From contig ML679970.1 of the NCBI GenBank assembly GCA_007922225.1, forward strand, positions 37,183,460-37,247,459: a stretch of 64,000 nucleotides of DNA, in the 5' to 3' direction. The translations under genes were made by a program, and so were the position numbers. This DNA is from Emydura subglobosa. Taxonomy: Eukaryota > Chordata > Testudines > Chelidae. Positions within the stretch are counted from its first letter, which is position 1. Every line of letters starts with the position of its first letter. Shown in pieces: positions 24,241 to 34,700 of this stretch. The notes below the pieces were generated by a model that saw nothing but the letters and a program-made list of their open reading frames with translations, did no database searches and had not been told where the DNA came from.

Positions 24241-24242
24241 TT

Positions 24243-24617
24243 GTAGAGCCTTCTGCAGATATAAAAATGTGGATCTGCATCCACAAAAATCAATTTATAT
24301 CTAAACTGCCATCCACAGTCTTTCTGTGGCATTTGCACCTGCAGCTCTGGACCCTCCAATCAGCTATTTAGAGGCGGGCTGTGCTGCAGCCGCAGCCACC
24401 ACCAATCAATTAATGGGTGGCCAGCTCCTGGGGGGCCTGCCAAACAGCTGATGGGCTGCCAGCCCCAGCCCCCAAATCTCAAAGGCGGGGGAAGGAGCCT
24501 CAAAGGCTATGAGCTGCAGACAGCTGCTTCCCCGGCTTTGAGATCCGCAGCTGATCCACCATCTGCAAAAAATGGTCCATGGATATAAAGCAGATATCTG
24601 TGGATTTGCAGGGCTCT
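24243..24617. mobile_element. hAT-type non-autonomous element (TAGAGCC ends)
   Basis: Begins TAGAGCCTTCTGCAGATATA and ends GGATTTGCAGGGCTCTA, an inverted pair. The flanks CTATTTG and CTGTTTG form an imperfect 8-bp duplication. The interior repeats GGATCTGC/GCAGATAT motifs and has a GC-rich centre. The same family occurs at 44457-45220. Confidence 0.7.
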
Positions 24618-24696
24618 AGCTGTTTGCACCAATTTAACTATTTCTAAAATTGCTGCAAAAACTGTAGACCAGTCCTCTCTATGGTTTTGTCTAGGC

Positions 24697-24933
24697 CAGC
24701 GGTTCTCAACCAGTGGTACGTGTACCACTGGTGGTACTTCGAAGAAGGCTGAGTGGTACGCAAGCTGAACCGCGCCGCCGAATCCGCCGCTGAAAGTCCA
24801 TGTCGTCCCCCCCCCCTCCCTCTGCGCCGCTGCCGCAAAACCCCACCGCTGCCGAAAGTCCCGTACCTGACTGTACCTGACCCGAGTGATACTCGGGGGC
24901 GGGGGGGAGGGGGGGGGAGGTTGAGAACCGCTG
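24697..24933. mobile_element. Short hAT MITE with perfect TIR and TSD
   Basis: CAGCGGTTCTCAACC at the left and GGTTGAGAACCGCTG at the right are perfect 15-bp inverted repeats. They are flanked by an exact 8-bp duplication GTCTAGGC (24689-24696 and 24934-24941). The interior is very GC-rich with C- and G-runs. Perfect ends suggest this is one of the younger insertions in the window. Confidence 0.93.
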
Positions 24934-24941
24934 GTCTAGGC

Positions 24942-27900
24942 TATAGTTTTGAGTTGTAAATAAAGTTACCTGAGATCATTATACAGTGTCATTATACAGG
25001 TAAATCTAAACTCTCAGCAAATGGTTGTTTCAGGACACAAACACTAATGAAATGTCTAGATTCACCATCAGAATACAGCTGGGCAGAGCAAGATAATTCT
25101 TTTTTCATGGAAGATTTTGGTACTTCCAAATCTCGGTTTGTTCCAATTCAGAATAAGTACTTCTTTGAAAGGAAATGGTGACCTCACTCAGAATCAGCCC
25201 ACATGATGGGGGACCCCTTGATTCCAAAGTGTCTGACAGGCTGCCCCAGAGCTGTGGGCCCTGGGAGAGCTTTTTATTGGACTGTCCAGGAGACAGGCAG
25301 GCAAGCTGGCCGGAAAACAGGAAGGTTTCAGACAGAAACTTTGTTAAAACAGAACCAACTCTATGAAATATTTTGATTTAGACAAAGTGGCAAATTCTGA
25401 TGGAAAAACTTGGATCTGAATTTTTCCGATCAGTTCTAATTCACAATGATGTTAATGTGATCTAGTTGACAATTAACTCAAGATAAAACATGGCTAAAAC
25501 TATAGCTGATGTAAAGCTTATCAGTCCCGCTCAGACTTAATGTTTATAATGACAATCCCATGGAAAATATCCTTCATTTATAGATGTCAAGGCTGCAAGT
25601 CTCCTATGTCTTGTTTAATACATATATATTTGCTAACTCTGGGATTTTCTTAAGTGTAGCACCTTAAAAGGCTTAATTTGTGATACTCAGGATCTTGATT
25701 GAAGTCAGTTTTACTGTTTCTTTTTGATAGTCAGTTTCCCTTGTTTGTATGGGTCTTTCACCCAGTAGTACAGAAAAAAGACAAATTTTTAAAATTAATT
25801 GTAAGGATGGATGGGGGCTATCTATGGGGCAGATATAGACTTTCCAATTCGCACAATGTTGTGAGTTTTTGTGGGGTTTGGTGTTTTTTCCTTAAAGCCC
25901 CAGCTTCTGGAGGTATGTGGTTAGGTGAGAGTCTGAGCTTTCATTTTAGAATGAAGTTTCTAATACTCATGGTTGCACAGAATCAAGTGCACCCTAAAAC
26001 CTCAAACCAAAAGGCACATAAAAAGTACCCCCACATGTATTTTTTAAAATATTTCTGAATTATTAGCCAATCCTGTTTTTTGGATTTGTATACATTTTGG
26101 ATGCTGGGGTTTTCACGATATTTGATGTACTGCTGGAAATTGCTTGTAGAAGGACACACGAATGTGAAAGTTTCTGCAGTTTTTGGTACCTGCTATAGTT
26201 ATAAGCTTATTAGTGAAACTGAGAACTTAGTGAGGGGAAAAAAATATTTTTCAGTTTATTTTGTGCATTGAGAACACTGTGTAACCAGTATCACTCTTTG
26301 GTTGATTCACTTCCTGAATTACATGAATGTTTTACTGTCTGGGATGGGTGTTAAGGTTCTGGCTGCTTTATCCAATCTCTATCACTTTGCTGGTTTTTCA
26401 GGATTAAAATGAGTTTTTTCTTTATAACTGACGCATCTGCAAGTTTTTTGTCCACCTCTTTTAAAGAGTCATTCTTAATACTGTGCTTTATTTCATAGTT
26501 CCTTTTTAGATGGAAAAAGTGGCAGCTTGATTCTTCAATTAACTGTAGTCTCATTTGTTCTTGCTACGAAGCAGGCAAGTATGTCAACCAGTTCATGAAT
26601 TGAGCTCCAGTGCAACAAATCACTTGTTTTACATGCTTAAGTACTATTCATGTGAGTCTTAAGCTCCTGCTTAAATGCTTTGCTGAAAATGGCAAACCTT
26701 GGTGAACAAATGATCAAAGTTTATAGCTAATTGGGAGCTGTATCCCTTGGGAGTTTTTCACTTACAGCAAAATGTGGTGCATGTTATGTATTATACAGTA
26801 ATTTGAAGCAGTAACTTGCTGCCTGACCATAGTGTGCTTAAGTGTGTAGCTATCCTTACAGTTTCTCCATGAGCAACGCTTGACAGAGGGCAATTAGTAA
26901 AGGCAGTGATTTGATGTGCAAAAGTCACTTCAAGTAATTGATGTAAGTGGATTTGCACCCACTTATGCTAGTGGGAAACTTGGCCCTTATAATTTTAATC
27001 TAGCTAAACTAGATAGTGATGTGTTTTGGTGGCAGTTTGCACAGTCTGATCACAGTTCACTGGTGATTATTGAAAGGACTTCAATTTACCTAGCAAGAAA
27101 CACTTCACTCTGTTTACAGAGGAAAATAGAATTATGCTCATGACATTAGAACTTGGGTAATTATTGGCCATCTTCCACGAGGATTTTACATGGAGTGCAT
27201 TTGTGAGGTGAGACAAAAATGTATCATGTCTTGAGAACCTTGACACCTGTCTCTTCAGAAGTTAGTATTTATTGGATGGCTTCCCAGTCACTGATAAACA
27301 ACACAGTAATACTCTAGACTTTGGGATGGTAATCTAGGCTTGTTTTTAAAAATCACCTAAATTTAAGGCCTAAAATATGAGTACACTTTAAGTACCCTAG
27401 AAGAAGAATAAAATATATTAACTTTCTATGCACAGAGCTGAGCAGATCTGTTTCAGTACAGCAGATGCCTCTCAAATTAATATCTTAAAGTAACATTTTT
27501 TAAGCACCACAAGGTGAAATAATAATAAAATGCACTGTTGAAGAAATACCATAAAATATAAGGGACCTGGTAAAAGAATGTAAATGAAAAGGCAATTAAG
27601 TATTCCATCATGGTGCATAGAAATGTAACATTTATTTTTTCATTTGGATAAAAAGGCACAATATTCAGATAATAGACAGACCTAATAGGTGATTGGCAGC
27701 AAAATAGCTTTGCTTTTTTATTTCTGTTGAACCTGTTCTAAAGTAAGGAAGTGACTGCGGTCACTGAGGTCTTCAGGAGTTAATATGATGTTAAACAAAA
27801 ACTGTTTGAAGTGACAGAAGACTAGCATTACAGAATCCCTTGAAGACTTACGAAAGGTGTGTTGCTAAATGTTCAAAATGAATTAAATGGACATACAGTG
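24942..27900. other. No gene seen
   Basis: AT-rich DNA without recognised genes or repeats. Confidence 0.5.
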
Positions 27901-27964
27901 GGCCAGATTCTGATCTCAGTTACACTGACTTAAATAGCGTTACTTGACCATGTCACTTGTGTAG

Positions 27965-28125
27965 TTGTGATCATAGGGAGGAAGGATGATCCAGTGATAA
28001 GACACTGACCTGAGACTTGGGACACGTGTGTTCAAGTCCCTGCTCTGCAACAGACTTCCTATGTGACCTTGGGCAAGTCATTTAGCCCTCTCGGTCTCCT
28101 GTCCGTAAAATGGGCATAGAGTTGA
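27965..28125 (+). repeat. MIR-type SINE
   Basis: Reads from a tRNA-like part (GATCCAGTGATAAGACAC, then GTGTTCAAGTCCCTGCTCTG with a B-box-like core) into the MIR core GTGACCTTGGGCAAGTCATT and GTAAAATGGGCATA. Sense orientation, 5'-complete or nearly so. Confidence 0.8.
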
Positions 28126-28545
28126 GGTGGCTGGTTGTCTAGGTATCAAAGCCAAGAAATTGACAGAAGTTGGCCCTGCCCAGCCTTTCTGTTGGAAACA
28201 GGAGATGAGGAGGAGGTGTTAAGGTACATTGCAGGTGTGATATGTACTGTGTGATAAACAATTATAGTTTAAAAAAAAAATCTATGCTGCTAGTTCATAT
28301 CTCTTGCTCAGTCCCATACCACATACCACTGTCTGGGCTCTATCATATTGTTGCAGCACAGATTCATGAGGTCAAACTGGTCCTACTTATGAGAAAAACA
28401 AAGACCACTATCTGAAAAGATATATTAAAGTGAACAACCCCCCTTCTGTTGTCCCTCAGCAGTAAGCCAAACACTGTTTTGCATCTGAAAAAAGTGGATT
28501 TTTTTTTTTTAAAGCTTTTCAGCTTCCTTTTTTTTTTTTTTTTAG

Positions 28546-28702
28546 TGTTCTTGCTTGAACTCCCTGGATGTCTGTAGAAGCAAAGGTGGGAAACAGCACA
28601 TGAGCACCAGGCAGTGACAGGGTTGGCACCCAAGACTTCCTGCAACTGAGCGTTATTGCTGGATTGCTGTGGAAATGAATGGAGAACAGCAGCATGATGC
28701 AG
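28546..28702 (+). CDS. SFMBT1: SFMBT1 start exon (5'UTR plus 28 coding nt)
   Basis: A long polypyrimidine tract ending in AG at 28544-28545 gives a likely acceptor, so the exon would start at 28546. The 5'UTR is 28546-28674. Translation starts at ATG 28675, with G at -3. It reads MNGEQQHDA plus one base of an Asp codon, then a GT donor (GTAGTA) at 28703. The next exon starts with AT, completing GAT, and continues AGSGVEE. This reproduces the known vertebrate SFMBT1 N-terminus (MNGEQQ-DADAGSG) with His at residue 7. The coding piece is too short for ORF finders; an unrelated antisense ORF covers the same place. The 5' border is inferred from splice signals only. Confidence 0.88.
28568..28617 (+). 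promoter_or_regulatory. Two overlapping upstream ORFs in SFMBT1 5'UTR
   Basis: In the inferred 5'UTR, an ATG at 28568 opens an 11-codon frame ending in TGA at 28601-28603. A second ATG at 28600 overlaps that stop and opens a 5-codon frame ending in TGA at 28615-28617. Both close before the main ATG at 28675. Short uORFs of this kind commonly lower main-frame initiation; an effect here is inference. Confidence 0.45.
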
Positions 28703-31700
28703 GTAGTACCACTGCTGAGCCCAGGAGTAGAAGTTCTGTCTGCTCAGAGACATGACAGACAAACTGAACTGGATCAGCAGATGAGTGCAGATGTTTTTAA
28801 TAAAAGTGCATGACACTGATTTTTGTGTATATGGGAGTAGCTCCATATTGCCATTACTATGGGCTCGATTCTGATTGCCTTGCTCATGTCCAGTAGGTCC
28901 TTCCTCTGCAAATAGTACCAAGGAAACAGTAATCTAGCCCTATGTTAGTAACTGATATTTTTAAAAGTGAGCTTTTCCCTTACATTGTAAATATGGGTTA
29001 GTCACACATGTTGCTTCTATTTAGAACAGGGGAAGGTCATCTGGGGTAGGAGAGTGAAAAGGGCAGAAGAATTAGTTAAAAATATTTTGTGCACTTAAAA
29101 CAGTCTGCAAATATAAACTGCATCTCAACACCCTTGTGAAGTAAGTCACAATTATTCCATGTTTACCCTTGTATAACCTGAGCTACAAAGGTTGTGTGAT
29201 ATGGTTCAGTCACTCATTACCCTTCCTTCAAACTCCCCTCTGCTGTGATGCCTACAAAAAACCAGCCTACAAAAAATGACAGTGGTTAGGCCGCTGGTGT
29301 GCTGAGACCATTGCCTATCACATAGACCAATATTGTCTCGTTTCTTTGTACTCCTCCATCTGTCTCTTGTCTTGTACTTGGGCTGTGTCCACATTATGAC
29401 TTGTTGCAGCACTGTAGCTATGCTGGCATAACACCATAGCGTAGACAGCCTATAGTGATGGAAGGGGTTTTTCCATTGCTGTAGGAACACTGCCTCTCTG
29501 AGTGTCGGTAGCTAGATTGATGGAATACTGCTGCCATCAACCTAGCCGCTTCTACACCAAGAGATAGCTCAGCGGATTTTTCATTCTCCTGAGCACTGTA
29601 GCTAGGTCAACCTAAGTTTTTAATGCAAACCAGGCCTTAAATTGTTAGTACTTTGGGGCCAGGACTATCCTTTTATTCTGTCTTTGTACATTATCTGGCA
29701 CAATGCGGGCCTGGTGCTTGACTGGGGCTTCTAAGAGCTATGGTAATACAATAAGAGCTTTGGGTAGTCTTTAGTCTTGATTTCTAGTCCCCCAGTCATA
29801 TCACTGGACAAGGCTATCTTCCAAATATCACTTTGGTTAATGGAAAAGTACCCCAAAAATATTTTCCCTCTACCATTGCTATTTGTAGTTTCTTACATCA
29901 CCTTAGGAAAGTATAATTACTACCACAATTACTGTAGCAGCAATGCAAAAAAAATTACTACATACAATGCATGCAAAAAATGTTTTACCTGACCACTGAA
30001 ATATGATCTCTGAGAAATAATCACAGCTAGCTTGCTGCCAACCTTGTTCCCTTGGCAGTGTACTCAGATGAGTGAAAAAGAGCAATACAGAAATGAGATA
30101 AGTGTTACCAGGCGTATACAAACCAGTTTTACAGTAGCAGCCAGTGATTTCTAAAGCACTTGCATAAATTAGTGCCTGGTGGTGCAAAAAAGAGAGGTAT
30201 AAAAACAGTTTATCTGACTGAAAAGATCATAACACATGTTAAGGTTGTACACACGTTTTTAAAAACCCCACATATCTGTGCACTAAAGCACGTACTGGAT
30301 TTTAATTTTGCAAAAGAGTTCCATTAGCCTCTACTACTTACGGAATATCTGTAAAGAGTTCACTGTTCTTCCAGTGCTTACTCATGTCAATTCCATCTTA
30401 GGTATGTGTGTGCCCTCTTGCATGGCTGTTGGAGATTTTTTGCCTTAGTAGTATCTGTAGGGCCGGCTTTGGTGCCCTCCGGGGCCCCGTGCTCATGCCG
30501 CGATATATGTGGTACTGCTGGCCCTGCACCCCCTCAGTTTCTTGTTTCCGCCTGTGACGGTTTTTGGAATGGCTTTCTCTCTTGCATTAGCAAGTGCCTA
30601 GTGGTTCTTTCATTGCTAGTTATTGATCGTTCTTGTAAATAGTTTCATTGGCTAGTAACTTAGAGATAGTAGTCCCGTCAGTGACGTTCGCCTAGCGATG
30701 GGGCATGCACCAGTCCCTAGACTTCAAACCATGTTCTGTTTGCCACAAGCCCTTCCCACCTAATGACCGTTACAACAGTAGCTTAGTGTTTAGGGGAAAC
30801 ACACGTGAGGGATAAGTGCAGGATTTGCAAAGGTTTCAGGCCACGAACTAAGAAAGACAGAGACATTCACCCTGAAAGCCCCGTTAATGGAGGCAGCGCT
30901 CAGACTGGTCTCAGAACCGTCCCGCTTGGACTCTGTGCCGAGTATTTCAGCGTTGGAGCAGAGCGCCAGACTGGCACAGAGCTCTTCTCAACACCCTTCA
31001 CTGGTGCCGAAGAAGCAGCAAAAGAAAGCATGCTGATCAAGGCCGTTCTCCCATGCCAAAGAGGGATGAGAAGTTGGGGTCAGGCAAATGACCTGCGTTC
31101 GGCCAATCACCTGCCCCGGAGCAGCTAGAGCCAGCCTCTCCTCCCAGTGATGAAAGCCCTCTGAGAGAGCCACCTGCGACTGCTGGGAGTGGAAGGGGGC
31201 CCCTCCGCCTAACGGTGCCCTCGACACTGGAGGCCTTTCAAGTGACCAGGGACTTGATGGCCTTCCCGGTGCCTCCCACTCCACTGGCCTTACCCTTGGC
31301 ACCGAAGCCGGTAAAGGCACCTGTCTCCAGAGGTAAACTTGCTATGGGGCCACCGCAGTAGTCAGTCAACCAACGCCGTTCCTCATCTCGGCACCGGTCC
31401 ACAGCCCCTCGGCTGAGATGACCGGTGCCGCATTGAAGGTCTCCGCTGTCTCAACCCTGGCACTGTGCTCCTGTTTCAGACCTGGAGGAGAGACTCACCG
31501 GCTATGTATCACCGATCTCAGTCTCCCCAGTGCTGCTCATCGCCCTCCCGGCACCGGTCTCCAGTAGCATGGTGACCGTCACCGGACCACCTGGCACCAA
31601 TCCCGGCATCATGCGGCCCAACACCTCATCGCACGTTGCTGTCTCGGCACCACGTCCCTCCAATGTGGCACTGCTGAGAAGAATCCCATTACCGATCACC

Positions 31701-34700
31701 ATCTCCCCAGCACCGCTTCCCAGTTCCTCACTGCAGCTGACAGGAGGAGCCATTGTTGGCTCCATCTTGGTCCCCAAGGATGGAACTGTCCTTGGAGTTG
31801 GAGGGAGAGCCCACTTACCGGCCTCAAAAGTGAAGCACAGTGGGCATACCTCCTTTCTGTGCCAGCCCAGCAGCGGGTGCCCAGCCTCAAGGACAATGGC
31901 CTGTCCAGTGGCCATACTGGAATCCATGGGGGATCCCAGTGGCACCAGAACCCTTCTTGTTCCAGTCCTCTGTAGCCGCATCCAGAAAACAATCCGCGGC
32001 ACTGACCAACCCAGTGTGGGATCCGGACTTGGGATCCGAGACCTGGAGATAAAGACAGCTCCCCTTGCAGAGGAAGAGGCACCACTCCCTCTCCTGGCGT
32101 TATCAGCCTCTTCATCCCCGGACAAGGCAGTGGCTGGCCTGGCTCTCCCAGTACTGCCAGATGATTTTTGGGCCCACCAAGAACTCCTTAAAAGGATCGC
32201 GTCCAACCTGGGCTTGGAGGCTGAGGAGCTCACAGAGCCTATGTATGCCCCTTTTGACATCCTGGCAGCTGTGGCACCAGCTAAAGTCGCATTGCTGGTG
32301 CACAAAGGGGTGCTGAAGGTTATCAAAGACCTTTGGCAGACCCCATCCTCCCTGCAGCCAATATCCAAAAGGCCAAAGAAGAAATTATGTTCCGGCCAAG
32401 GGATATGAATACCTATTCTCCCACCCACTCCCTGGATCCCTGGTCATGGCTGCTGTGAATGAGTGGGACAGGCAGGGTCAGGCAAGTTCAATGGCTAAGA
32501 AGCTGGACTTGTTTGGAAGAGAGATTTATTCCACAGCCAGTCTTCAAGTTAGAATCTCCAAGTAGCAGGCATTGCTGGGGAGATAGTTACACATTTTGGA
32601 TTCTGTAGCCAAATTCAAGTTCTCCCTGCCACAGGACACCAGGCAGGAGTTTGTATGTAATTTTTGGAGGATGGCAAGACTGGCTAGAGCCTCCCTCCAA
32701 CTGGCACTGGACACTGCTGATTCTGCAGCCAGGTCAATGGCCTTGGCGGGATCTATGTGGCGGTGTTCCTGGTTGCAATCCTCGTGATTGTGTCAGGAGG
32801 TGCCGCAATCTATACAGGACCTCCCATTTGAAGGGAATGCCCTAATTTTGGAGCAAACTGATACCAGGCTTCATAGCCTGAAAGACTCCAGGGCCACTCT
32901 GATCCCTTGCCCTGTATAACTGCGGGCATCTAGGAGACCGTTTCGGTCGCCTCAGCCATCACCTAGTTACTCGGGTCAGCCGTGGCAAGGAACCTATAAG
33001 AGAAGGGACAGAGATAAAGGGTTTAAACGCCACCATCCCACTTCTTTCTCCTCTGCTGCCCAGTTGGGGCCTGCGCGCTATCAGGGTGGCCCACAGTAGG
33101 TGTTATGAGGATGCACCTGAAGATGGCACCCCAGACTGGCCTCAGGATCCATCTCCCCTGTTTATTTTTGAATAAACTGTTCCTCTTCCTTTTCACATGG
33201 GCCCAGATTACATTGGACTGTTGGGTCCTCAATACCATATCAGGCTACAGCCTGCAGTTTTTTTTCTGTTCCCCGCTTCCACTCTCCTTCCCTCTCCCTC
33301 TTCAGGGACCCTTCTCATGAGCAACTTCTTGTTCAGAAGGTGGAAACCCTCCTACGGGTAGGGGCTGTGGAGAAAGTTCCTCAAGACATGAGAAGGAAAG
33401 GATTTTACTCCTGATACTTGCTTATACCAAAGGAGGCTCAGACCCATCCTGGACTTCCATCATCTCAACAGATACCTCAAGAAATTGAAGTTCCACATGG
33501 TTTCCCTAGCCTCCATCATCCCTTCTCTGGATCCAGGGACTGGTATGCTGCCCTCGTCTTAAAGGATGCATATTTCCATTTTCTGAGGCCACAGAAAATG
33601 TCTCTGGTTTGCAGTGGGCCAATGACTCTACCAGTTCATGGTTCTGTCCTTTGGTCTCTCTTCCTCCTGCTCAGCGCCTCCTGTGATCCTGCCCCCTGCA
33701 TGTTGTGGAGGGCCTGGCCAGTCCCCCCCTCCCCACCCCGAGGCAGGCACCCAGGGGCCTGCCCCTCCCTCCCCCTCCTTTGGTATGACACTGATAAGAT
33801 GTAGGTTGCTGCAATATAAAAATACATGTGACAGATTTTTATTGGGACCTAATCTTCTTCTCCTTTGACTTGTTTAATTTCTCTTCTGTGTGACTTTTAA
33901 ATTGCTTTCTCCAATACCTTTCCTCCTTTAAGATAACTGAAAATAGCACAAGGGCTATTTTCTTTCCTACCAACTCTTTTTTCCAGTGTGAGCATGTGGA
34001 CGGTTTTCAGAGGGATAGAATGCTCTCCGACGCCACAGAAGGAAAAGACTGTGTCTACTCTTGTCACTTTTTGTCTTCCAGCTACCAGAGTCCCAACCTG
34101 ACTTCACTTAATCATGGCCAAACTGGTGATACTGATCAGGGATTAACTGTAGTTAAAACTAGGTTAAAAAACCTGATAATCTTATAATCTTGGTTTCAGA
34201 CTGTGAGAGTTTGAAGTTAGTTTTAATTGCAGGTCTTGCATACTGTAGTACAATGTACTTAACCATCTCTGTGTGACAGTCTTAAAACTAAACATTAAAT
34301 ATACATGGAAATTATTGGCAGTAAGAGTTAACATGAGGCCAAAGACCATATTTAAAGCCGAACACCCATAGTTGAACTCGTTCTTTGGGAACATGTGAAT
34401 GAACCTTTAGTTTCACATTTCACCACCTTGTTTACATATTAGCAGTGTCAAGTGGTGGAATTCAGTACTCTTATCTTCCTGTTTTATCGTGGGATGAATA
34501 GTCTAACAGATGGCAGAATTAATGTGGAAACATTTGATGTTGAACACGGCACTAACGCAAATAGTTCTGGGTAGTAAGTGGTATACAGTAGAACTGTGCT
34601 GATTTGACACTACTAATCCACACACATTTAGCCACAAAGAAGGTGTCTTTTCCCACATCTTTTCCGAATTCCTGAAATGTAAGCTCTAAAACCAGTTAGG

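Larger units (their letters stand above)
30364..33780 (+). mobile_element. DIRS-type retrotransposon, 5' part (truncated in RT)
   Basis: Starts with the DIRS terminal motif GTTCTTCCAGTGCTTACTCA and runs through 5' leader, gag (to about 32930) and into reverse transcriptase. Similarity to the first copy ends near 33665, at the point equal to FGLSS. Foreign GC-rich sequence follows to about 33780. Same orientation as the copies at 1 and 62446. Confidence 0.8.

Noticed and set aside
31502..32428. 308-codon minus-strand ORF as a gene
   Set aside because: It is the shadow of the DIRS gag frame; no recognisable domain and no start or splice context.
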